From an uncultured Verrucomicrobiota bacterium (GTDB lineage: Bacteria > Verrucomicrobiota > Kiritimatiellia > RFP12 > UBA1067): a stretch of 36,133 bases of DNA. The position numbers were made by a program, and so were the translations under genes. Location of the stretch: positions 1 to 36,133 of the forward strand of contig CAMOIK010000002.1 of NCBI GenBank assembly GCA_946615875.1. The letters run 5' to 3'. Below the pieces are notes generated by a model. It made no database searches. It saw only the letters and a list, made by a program, of their open reading frames with translations, and was not told where the DNA came from. Below are positions 28,001-33,558 of this stretch, in pieces. Numbering within the stretch: the first letter of the stretch is position 1; the number at the start of each line of letters is the position of its first letter.

Positions 28001-31000
28001 ACGTCCGCCTGATCCTGAATCTGGCAGGCTCGCGTATTCCCAGAGCGTCCTTATCGACGATCACGCGGTAGAAGCTGTTGGTGCCGCCGCCGTTTTCGAT
28101 ATCGAGAGCCAGCTCTTCGGTATCTACCGTTTCGGCGGCGACGCCATCGACAATCTTTATCGCCGTCATCTTCACTCGCCGCCAGCAGCTGTCGTCAAGC
28201 GCGGCGAAGCGGTTTGTCGAAACGGCGCCCGTGTCGTTCCCTTCGGCGTCGATCACGGCTTCGTAGCCGTGCACGTTCTCGTCGTAGGGAGCCTGCCCGA
28301 TCTTGTTCTCCACGCAGACCTCTACGGCAAGGCAATAACTCTCGACACCCCCCGCGACATGGTTCGTCCAGCCGTTGACGGCGTCGAAATACAACGACCC
28401 GATGCCGTCGCGGTAGCACGCGGAGTAGATGGCCGCGTCCTCCAGGTTGCGCATCACCAGGTGCGCGCTCTCGTCGATCGAACCGGTCGCGCCGTCTTCG
28501 GCGGAGACCGCTTTCGCCGTGGCGGCCTGCGGCAATCCGTTCTTCGCCGGATTTTCCAGCCTGACTCCGGAGACGTACTGGTAGATGTTGCCGATGCGGA
28601 CATTGTCCAGATACCATATTTCCCTGGAACCGCAGAGTTCCGCCACCGGGGACGCGCTCTCGAGCACGTTCGTGGTTCCCGCGAAGAGATGCAGGAACAC
28701 GTTGGCCACGCTCACCTCGTTCTCGTGCACCCAGTAGGTGGCGTCGTCGCCGGAGACGTTCTCCTTGGAACGATAGTAGGCCTGCCCCTCAACAGGCTGG
28801 ATTTCGTTCGCGTCGTCGTTCGCCAGCAGGATTCGCCCGAGGCGCGTGACGGACGCGGCGTCGCCCATGCTGTAAACGGGAAGGAACTGGTTGACCGTAA
28901 TCGTCACGGTCTGCTCCAGCCCAGTCCAGGTGCGGGTGCCGTGATCGCCGTCGCCGGATTCATCTACGGTGAACGTCAGCAGATACGTGCCGGCGGGCAG
29001 CGCCTTCGCATCGACGCCCATGTCAATTCCATCAAGAGTGCGGAAGCGCCAGACGACGTTCGTGGAGCCGTATGCCGCCTCGCCGACCGTCACCTCTATG
29101 CTTTCGCCTGTTTTGATGGTTGTCGGCGACGCGGACGATTCGGCCAGCCAGCGGTTCAGGAACTTCGCCTTGCGGGTGATGTATAGTCCGCTCGCCACGT
29201 TCGCGCCAGCGGCCTGCGCATATTCCGCCTTCGCCCAGGCCGCGCTCACACCGCCAATGCGGATTCGCCATTCGTCGAACGCCCCCACGAACTTCACCTG
29301 CGAAGAAGAAGTGTTTCCGCCGATGCTGATTGCCATGGCGCTGTCCGTCACCGCCGTTTTCAACGTCTGGGTCCCCTTGAAGGCGTCGCCATCGCCGTAG
29401 ATCGTCGCGCTGGCGCCGTCAAAAGCGACCAGCACGTGGATGTAGCCGCGCGTGCGCGTGTCGATGGAGGATATCTGCTGGCCAACGGCGCCGCTGCCGC
29501 CGCCGAACAGGGCGATGTTTCTGGGGGCGGTCACGCCCCAGATCGCGATTTCCCACCCGCCGTCGGTCGCATTCATGGCGGACTTGCGGGAAATGATGCC
29601 GTTCGAGCCGTTTATGGCCGCCACGTCCATCCATCCGGAAACGGTGAATTTTGATCCAAGCGTCAAGGCCGAAGTGTTGGCGAGCTCGAACCTGTTTATC
29701 TGGCCAGATGCCGTAGCGTTCACGCGACCGCACCCGAACACGCCGTTCGTCGAAACCATGCGCGCGCCATTCGCGGCGTTGTTGGAGACGGGCGTGGCGT
29801 CGTGTCCATTGCCGGTCGCATCGGGCGAAACGGCGGTGGCGGCGGCATCGGCGGCGATTTCCTCCGCGAAATGCCAGACGCCGACATACTCGCTCCAGAC
29901 GGAGTCTGCGGGGTTGTCGGGGATCGGGACGGGGATTTCTTCTCCGCTTTCCTCGTCGAGCGTCACGATTTCGCCCCAGCTCATGACGACCTGCGCGCCG
30001 GCCTTGTATTCCGGCATCTTCACCCAGACGAGCGACTCGCCGGAAGGATCCCATGTATCGATTTCATATGCGAGCGGCGTATCCGGATCTTCCGGCAAGG
30101 TGAAGCGGATATCGCTGCGGTCGCCACGCGTGTTGCGGTATATCCCTGGCTGGCCGGCCTCGTCGATCCTGACGAGCATCGGGAAATTGGTCAGCGTCTC
30201 GCCGGGATCTTCCGTCACGGTATATACCGTATGATAGCCGAGGTAATCCGGGAAGCCGAGGTCTTCGTAGTTCCAGACGCTGAACGACGCCACGGCCGCG
30301 GCCGACACGTAGCCCGCGCCATAGGGCGTCCATTCGTCGCCCAGCGAATAGTTTTCGTTCTCGTAAACGATGATCCGCAGCTCGTAGTCGCCCGTGCCGA
30401 GAGGCGTGCCGGCCTCCCACGCGAGCCACGCGGAACTGCCTTTGGGACGGATTTCGCAGCCATACCACGAAGGATCGAGGGTCGGGGTCGAAGAAACCAC
30501 GGGCACGTTCGGGACTTCCCCCTGCTGCCATCCGCTAATGCGCAGGCCGGATACCTGCAGCTGCTGCCGCGTCACGCGCCAGCTACAGGTCACGGAATCC
30601 GAGGTGCCGTCGCTCCACACGATGCCGGTTTTCGGCGTCACAGTGAACTCGTACTCGCCCACGGCATACGCTTTCAGAGTGCCCGTGACATCCAGGAAAT
30701 TCTCGTCGCAGTCGGCGTATGGACAGTATTCCTTGACGCCGTCAAACGGGATCGCCCCCAAATCTGCGGCAGGCTTCTCGAACACGCCATCATGGACCGC
30801 CTCTATGCGGATGATGACAACGCCGCTGCCGCCGGCCCCGCCGCATTCCAGATAGCGGCCGCCACCACCGCCGGAACCTGTGCCCGCCTTGCCTTGCTCT
30901 GCGGATTTAGGTTCCGCCTTCGTCCCGCCGGCGCCATTGCCGCCGATTATTTTGCCGTCGCTTCCCGCGCCTCCCTGTCCGCCGGTTTGCTCGGACGTGG

Positions 31001-31772
31001 AATCTGCCCTTGTGCCGCCGCCGCCGCCAGCCGCGTAGAACAACTCCGGCCCGGTTATGTCGCTTGGCCTGGGTGCGCCGCCGGCGCCGCCCTTGTCTGC
31101 CGAGGAAGCGCCGCCGGGGCCGCCCGCGCCGCCGCCACCGCCGCCGGTCTGGTTGGCGGTGCACGCGCCGCCGGCATTGCCTTGCCCTTCGACGCCTTCG
31201 CCAGGATCGAGGACATATTTCGCCGAATAGCGCGAACCGCCGCCGCCGGAGCCGCCATTCTGGCCCGCATACTGGGTCTGCGACGCCGGAGCGCCGCCGC
31301 CGCCGCCGCCATGCGCAAAGAGATTGGTGGTCACGCCATCGCACAGGATGTACGACGGTTTGCCGCTTTCACCGAAAGTTGTTACCGTTTTGTCCGCCGG
31401 CACGTCGCCGCCGGCGCCGGCCACGACGAGATACGACCCGGCCTTGAAATAGAAGATGTCGTCTATCATGCCGCCGGCGCCGCCGCCGCCGGCGCCGCCA
31501 CGCGTCGAGGACGCCGCACCAGGGGTTGCGCCAGCGCCGCCGCCGCCAACCGCGAGGACCCGCGCCTTTACGGCGCCATTGACCTGAAACACGCCATTCG
31601 TATCAAACTTGTAGTACGTCTTGCCGTTCGCATCGCCGACGACAGCGCCTTCCACGGAGACGACGCTCGTGCTTGCGAGCGAATTTGTGGTGCCGCGAGC
31701 ATGAAACGCCAGCAGCGCGGCAAATGCCGCGATGCACAGCGCTTGCGCCCTCCTACGCGCGCAAATTCTCAT
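22056..31772 (-). CDS. giant exported protein with glycine-rich, DUF2341-like, LamG and lamin-tail-like domains
   Basis: 3238 residues. The ATG at 31770-31772 follows a perfect AAGGAGGT at 8-base spacing. In-frame starts further upstream lie in the leader and are rejected. The signal peptide is about residues 1-27 (MRICARRRAQALCIAAFAALL...). Residues about 55-325 are a glycine-rich domain that starts VLAVGGGGAG and ends GGSGVVIIRIE, the pattern of the Gly_rich_2 type found in phage and bacterial surface proteins. A DUF2341-like domain (FPMLVRID... VWVKMPEYKAGAQVVMSWG) spans about 520-600. A LamG-type fold spans about 640-830 (VWHFAEE, FTVSGWMDV). Long beta-rich domains follow. A lamin-tail-like domain lies at about 2630-2705 (WINEVNILG, YVEIAAPAGADLTGWQL). 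No anchor or sorting signal is visible at the C-terminus (TFEEVLY). It is likely a surface protein; substrate and anchoring are unknown. Confidence 0.85.
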   Translation of the reverse strand: MRICARRRAQALCIAAFAALLAFHARGTTNSLASTSVVSVEGAVVGDANGKTYYKFDTNGVFQVNGAVKARVLAVGGGGAGATPGAASSTRGGAGGGGAGGMIDDIFYFKAGSYLVVAGAGGDVPADKTVTTFGESGKPSYILCDGVTTNLFAHGGGGGGAPASQTQYAGQNGGSGGGGSRYSAKYVLDPGEGVEGQGNAGGACTANQTGGGGGGAGGPGGASSADKGGAGGAPRPSDITGPELFYAAGGGGGTRADSTSEQTGGQGGAGSDGKIIGGNGAGGTKAEPKSAEQGKAGTGSGGGGGRYLECGGAGGSGVVIIRIEAVHDGVFEKPAADLGAIPFDGVKEYCPYADCDENFLDVTGTLKAYAVGEYEFTVTPKTGIVWSDGTSDSVTCSWRVTRQQLQVSGLRISGWQQGEVPNVPVVSSTPTLDPSWYGCEIRPKGSSAWLAWEAGTPLGTGDYELRIIVYENENYSLGDEWTPYGAGYVSAAAVASFSVWNYEDLGFPDYLGYHTVYTVTEDPGETLTNFPMLVRIDEAGQPGIYRNTRGDRSDIRFTLPEDPDTPLAYEIDTWDPSGESLVWVKMPEYKAGAQVVMSWGEIVTLDEESGEEIPVPIPDNPADSVWSEYVGVWHFAEEIAADAAATAVSPDATGNGHDATPVSNNAANGARMVSTNGVFGCGRVNATASGQINRFELANTSALTLGSKFTVSGWMDVAAINGSNGIISRKSAMNATDGGWEIAIWGVTAPRNIALFGGGSGAVGQQISSIDTRTRGYIHVLVAFDGASATIYGDGDAFKGTQTLKTAVTDSAMAISIGGNTSSSQVKFVGAFDEWRIRIGGVSAAWAKAEYAQAAGANVASGLYITRKAKFLNRWLAESSASPTTIKTGESIEVTVGEAAYGSTNVVWRFRTLDGIDMGVDAKALPAGTYLLTFTVDESGDGDHGTRTWTGLEQTVTITVNQFLPVYSMGDAASVTRLGRILLANDDANEIQPVEGQAYYRSKENVSGDDATYWVHENEVSVANVFLHLFAGTTNVLESASPVAELCGSREIWYLDNVRIGNIYQYVSGVRLENPAKNGLPQAATAKAVSAEDGATGSIDESAHLVMRNLEDAAIYSACYRDGIGSLYFDAVNGWTNHVAGGVESYCLAVEVCVENKIGQAPYDENVHGYEAVIDAEGNDTGAVSTNRFAALDDSCWRRVKMTAIKIVDGVAAETVDTEELALDIENGGGTNSFYRVIVDKDALGIREPARFRIRRTSAPPTKGSGGFALDEGGFILIDNIQVTPPPMRVDLKPLGNFDAAKGGRQTTGWSGAFEPAFPSVASRAIYARMEGEFYTNSLQQVTDGGSNMVVSATMFYRWRNLSHAFDPAGENEWKSVPLARNAGFRSTAPLDVPRRSGDIEFWTEVVQAAPFYVYCDYSGLDIGTPGYTEEVKAVTNRCGNASVFGKTLGTDWFVRLRDGSSAWEKFAVTIVDGNGATNTHYATLADEATWRCYLKTPTNETGTVKFRLEGVNRQTDGSRQWATNTVLFAVEAVATDGEGGQGVLTATYGERDEFGENDWCEIPIDAKTGYLLFQAEESGRSITVVHADYQNFNEWTDAVSASGTFVGAFNELDGGPAIGTSGAKQTFASDFASEWNAMPAGSAYWKESFSTTTEVSTNFFKTATTLNGWTANYAKYIYEKYDDPASKAYALQMRGDGLGSIEYVTSGATQPRGIDTLSFTARQANSIEWDDICYSDEDGMTALKNYTFVSGVSAITNGTLEGAYSVSLVANYRPTKGCYELRYVQRQANVGYLQLWKWAKSGSKMKSFFLGSAHWSGISANSGLTGSATEWAKLAISVTNLTETSVKVVGAIKTSKTATYGGDAESGSDVTCNWVEFTDTGASAGGAALTKGTAGVISANCPALFYRPRYYTHPLTRSGGSSGGVDGGSLSGMAAYSSTTAKFPSSAYGPNYALNGLISDDAGMPCDYEEWAIAPGRMMAEILGPSKRNALRAIAPAQTLGVFLGQAGSTAFDDEPVATMEVASFLTQPHAVQLRKTDDCSVQIRVIEEDNPAEVVIDNIELTQWRGADWSELGREVVTNKPTRDVSRYAYTNFTFTSAWVQDWDDGGDTPGRTVLLSARRTSTDGVASIVSPLMDGWEYSDGYRAGKGIGQISFRFHGAQANARLCVQVLTNATNITQGDAYSYAWTKAGDWQTVETLTFTNGESGVRSCYFGYHGVHGLVRISVDDALVAEVADSTDEKAFGDIYIDSVTVRDEPEIDYRSWWGWNVRTLGDPEDSEKRMLLSDISEPLAPGLALALNNSVSADIDGDEYDEYTRHLPFVQTPTFGTNIVGGVTFKARKYNAADERPAYVALYGSQDGEDKGKWIWLKDFAVTTNLYENFSYTTSASETYRAFRLVVRGVEGVEEASEYDDSAAGDSQKWDGEAPMRVLLDEVSVTEAIRPRVGFRGVGAFRSDMNGIYEVPNVPSEAEQPLCKEGWGVQCEIYKAQLPDKIDFASESNPPKVILHWYSGEDVWGFNNWRTNSAAHSVELMRAEIPEDSEVTNFVFRSSYQKGSDTIVPESRTPGTVVQYMLEVRYNQYNDAGESIPSTNFLTSADWNTPEWYRPLDYNRDKGGESGADFSAYTILDTVAPHWAWINEVNILGAMDGYDNTDAKCQYVEIAAPAGADLTGWQLQMLAVSGEEVVTNVAAVFGTNGLSGVKDRYVNTKYGMTFRVIGSPYSQDSAGGLLKYTDGTLDGVWTFDGSTVVYARGEISPFYPIAVQLVRPKGILESEVVAIGTNYFAQFDTEYAKAFYPEVMATNLNHLIGDAEFLYIGTDDNTLNGIITNSLSVVTNVGGSYACWTNGTFSCWTNGVGRTPGRLNIGQTIEGTPPSPGGMSRLIFSTLTGGRIEQWDPEGEPDEAGELWTANDITMYVQRSVGTNIVYRVPKWHVVRGVTWAETGSSVTNTTYASKIYGGSGNEWRVNVGTNVEGSVTVTAHAELDDRVAALIGSGNRYREAIVDWLANSENAYGDAWDESDELYMAEFHSLGGTYTGPLTLTQMYWLDIPPTTSNMWLVGGISDVSPIVRIRKKTGEELENTLLTVKMYITNANENSSYSVGGKKAWAPYILQGMQPDIDGTSWGYVDGGMKSAWTNATFKIQGKLMSLMGTDPRSYWLALRKFVFYRGSFDDDFQAVVEVLDCKAPESSPAYEQWRNWLIENPSDHPFYYWTINDATDVTGPQLLFKTNTFEEVLY
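30800..31570 (-). repeat. GCC/GGC-rich low-complexity DNA coding for the glycine-rich domain
   Basis: Runs of CCGCCGCC (plus reading) encode stretches such as GGGGAGG and GGGGGAP. There is no fixed repeat unit. The composition creates long false open frames on the other strand. Confidence 0.7.
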
Positions 31773-31779
31773 GTCCCAC

Positions 31780-31787
31780 ACCTCCTT
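31780..31787 (-). promoter_or_regulatory. perfect Shine-Dalgarno that sets the start of the 3238-residue protein
   Basis: AAGGAGGT on the minus strand ends 7-8 bases before the ATG at 31772. It is the best ribosome site in the window and decides against the longer in-frame starts. Confidence 0.8.
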
Positions 31788-31809
31788 CCGTACCAAAACT
31801 TCCTTTTTG

Positions 31810-31825
31810 TGCCGCATTTGCGGCA
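31810..31825 (-). promoter_or_regulatory. hairpin in the leader, just upstream of the ribosome site
   Basis: A perfect inverted repeat, TGCCGC-AAAT-GCGGCA, lies 22 nt upstream of the Shine-Dalgarno. It could stabilise the mRNA 5' end or be part of a larger fold. On the plus strand it is followed by TTTTA, but no plus-strand gene needs a terminator here. Confidence 0.45.
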
Positions 31826-31868
31826 TTTTACACCTCATATAGGCATCTACGCATTCCGCACCGAATAG

Positions 31869-31895
31869 AACAAAACCCGCCTCCACATTCGCGGG
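31869..31895 (-). terminator. terminator-like hairpin inside the 5' leader (possible attenuator)
   Basis: On the minus strand CCCGC (31891-31895) and GCGGG (31876-31880) form a 5-bp GC stem, extended by a G-U and an A-U pair. TTTTGTT follows (31869-31875). It lies about 25 nt after the predicted transcription start and 100 nt before the ATG of the 3238-residue protein. Early termination or attenuation is therefore possible. The stem is short, so this may be coincidental. Confidence 0.4.
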
Positions 31896-31925
31896 CTGCT
31901 ATTTGCCTATCTCAATGCACATTGC

Positions 31926-31954
31926 ATTATATCATAAGCGTTCGCCCCGTGCAA
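31926..31954 (-). promoter_or_regulatory. sigma70-type promoter of the giant-protein operon
   Basis: On the minus strand TTGCAC (31949-31954) and a perfect TATAAT (31926-31931) are separated by 17 bp. Transcription should start near 31919, giving a leader of about 146 nt before the ATG at 31772. It lies in the gap after the sugar permease gene, so the giant-protein operon has its own promoter. Confidence 0.65.
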
Positions 31955-31961
31955 GGGGGCG
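31943..31961 (-). promoter_or_regulatory. GC dyad enclosing the -35 box of the giant-protein promoter
   Basis: CGCCCC (31943-31948 in plus reading) and GGGGCG (31956-31961) form a 6-bp perfect inverted repeat whose 7-base centre contains the -35 hexamer. It could be the weak terminator of the permease gene 10 bp upstream (no U-tract follows) or a repressor operator over the promoter. Confidence 0.4.
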
Positions 31962-31970
31962 TATTCAAAT

Positions 31971-33269
31971 TTATGGTCTCGCTTCCGGCCGCCTGGAGAC
32001 GTCCGGACTGGAAAGGAAGGCCGCATAGACCGCCAGATATGCGAGACCGGCGATGCTGACCAGGAACGCAGGCATGAACCCGACGCGATCGGCCATCACT
32101 CCTTGCAGGAGCGGCAGCACGCCACCGCCGACGATCATGGCCATGAACAGACCCGAGGCGGCATTGGTGTATTTGCCAAGGTTCTCGACCGCAAGATTGT
32201 AGGTGCACGGGAAGCCGACGGACGTGCAAAGCCCGCACAGCACGAAAAACACCGCGGAAAGCGGAATGGTCTGCAGCACGAACGAGAACTTTGCGGCATC
32301 GAAGACCGGAAACCGGACGGATACGCCCGACGTGCACATTCCCGCCGCAACCAGGCAGACGGCCACGGATTCCGCAACCATCAACATCGTCCTGCTGGAC
32401 ACCTTGCCGCCGATGGCGCTGCCGATGGTCCGCCCGACGATCATCATCATCCAGTATGTCGCAGCCACGCATCCGGCAATACCCACGTAGCCATCCACTC
32501 CTGCGGAGGATAGCGGGCCGTCCTTGGCGGAAAGCCAGAGGTTCATCGTCGCGGGAATGCCCACTTCCACGCCGACGTAGCAGAAAATGCCGATGACGCC
32601 GAACAGCGTGTGCCGGAACCTGAGCGGTTCGAGCGCGCCTATCTTCTCGCTGGTCGCCACGCCTTCCGGATCCTCGATCCTCAGCATAGAAAGAACCGCG
32701 AAAACCGCCGCGAAAACACCCAGCGCGATGTAGAGGACGAGATTGACATCCGCCATCTTCGTCTTGCTGGTGATCTCGCCGATCAGCATCCCGACCAGCA
32801 GAGGCGTGAGCGTGCCGGTCACGGAATTGAACGTCATGCCTATCATGTTCAGCTGGTTGCCGCGCCGTCCGCCGCCGCCCAGCGTGTTCAGCATCGGGTT
32901 TGTCACCACGTTCAGGAGGCACATCGATATGCCGGCGACGAACGCGCCCGCCAGATAGACCGCGAAACCGAAATCGCCGCCACCCGTCAATCCGGACAGA
33001 TACTGGATCAGCACGCCCGCGAAGCCGGTGGCGATCGCCACGAGCGCCGTTCTCTTGTAGCCCAGCCGCGACAGCATCGCGCCCGAAGGAACTCCCGCCA
33101 CGAGATAGGCGGCGAAGTTCATCAGGTTGCCCATCATCCCCGCCGTGTTCGACCCGGCCATCGCGTATTTCCACACGTTGCCTATCGGCGCGGCGAGATT
33201 GGTGACGAACGAGATCATCCCGCACAAAAACACCATTGCGATTATTGCGATCCAGCGTGTCTTCTTCAT
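31971..33269 (-). CDS. sugar permease of the major facilitator superfamily (FucP/GluP-like)
   Basis: 432 residues with about 12 membrane helices and a longer charged loop in the middle (about 205-225, SMLRIEDPEGVATSEKIG), the usual MFS layout. Helix 1 has MVFLCGMISFVTNLAAPIG. The motif GYKRT near residue 70 fits MFS motif A (loop 2-3), and NVVTNPMLNTLGGGGRRG near 120-137 resembles the N-P-x2-x-x-LG motif of the fucose/glucose-galactose:H+ symporter family. The substrate is probably a monosaccharide, but this cannot be read from the sequence. The ATG at 33269 has AAGGA 10 bases upstream and a predicted promoter at 33301-33330. It is a single-gene unit between mnmG and the giant-protein operon. 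A longer shifted frame across the same DNA is a shadow. Confidence 0.8.
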   Translation of the reverse strand: MKKTRWIAIIAMVFLCGMISFVTNLAAPIGNVWKYAMAGSNTAGMMGNLMNFAAYLVAGVPSGAMLSRLGYKRTALVAIATGFAGVLIQYLSGLTGGGDFGFAVYLAGAFVAGISMCLLNVVTNPMLNTLGGGGRRGNQLNMIGMTFNSVTGTLTPLLVGMLIGEITSKTKMADVNLVLYIALGVFAAVFAVLSMLRIEDPEGVATSEKIGALEPLRFRHTLFGVIGIFCYVGVEVGIPATMNLWLSAKDGPLSSAGVDGYVGIAGCVAATYWMMMIVGRTIGSAIGGKVSSRTMLMVAESVAVCLVAAGMCTSGVSVRFPVFDAAKFSFVLQTIPLSAVFFVLCGLCTSVGFPCTYNLAVENLGKYTNAASGLFMAMIVGGGVLPLLQGVMADRVGFMPAFLVSIAGLAYLAVYAAFLSSPDVSRRPEARP

Positions 33270-33300
33270 GTTCTACCGTTCCTTTCGATTGTGTGAACAT

Positions 33301-33330
33301 ATTATACCATATTTTCAACCACTATGTGCA
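33301..33330 (-). promoter_or_regulatory. probable promoter of the sugar permease gene
   Basis: On the minus strand a perfect TATAAT (33301-33306) is preceded, 18 bp upstream, by TGCACA (33325-33330), which matches TTGACA at 4 of 6 bases. The surroundings are locally AT-rich. The predicted leader is about 25 nt. Confidence 0.45.
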
Positions 33331-33558
33331 TATCGATTTATAGCCGCATAACATTCTATGTTCCATATCTAGGTTCGCCGCATTCGCCACAGCTGGATGC
33401 AACGCCTCTCCGTCATCCGGCCCGGCCCGGCCTTGTATCTGTTGCGACCCTTGGTCATCGTTCTTTTCGTCTCGCCAAATCCCAGCCCCGCGTCCCCTCC
33501 CCTCCCCGGGGCTAGGGGCCAGCTTTGGCTTGACTTATGTCATTTGCGTGCGCATTGG
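33331..33558. other. intergenic stretch after mnmG with a G-quadruplex motif
   Basis: The stretch between the mnmG stop and the permease promoter has no supportable gene. The minus strand at 33486-33507 reads GGGGAGGGGAGGGGACGCGGGG in order as four G4 runs separated by 1, 1 and 4 bases. It is flanked by CCCCGGGG (33504-33511). No hairpin with a T-tract is seen after mnmG. The G-rich element may fold in the mnmG transcript and stop or stabilise it. Plus-strand frames across here look like low-complexity Pro/Ser readings of the C-rich strand. Confidence 0.5.

Noticed and set aside
24816..29186. A 1456-codon open frame on the plus strand opposite the 3238-residue protein gene
   Set aside because: Arg/Val/Ala-rich with no domain pattern or ribosome site. 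It is a shadow of the GC-rich coding strand.
31773..31886. 38-codon GTG-started extension of the 3238-residue protein
   Set aside because: No ribosome site. It would place the signal peptide internally, and the ATG at 31772 has a perfect AAGGAGGT.
31971..33318. A shifted minus-strand frame of similar length over the permease gene
   Set aside because: Arg-rich and without membrane helices. The other frame gives 12 helices and a ribosome site.
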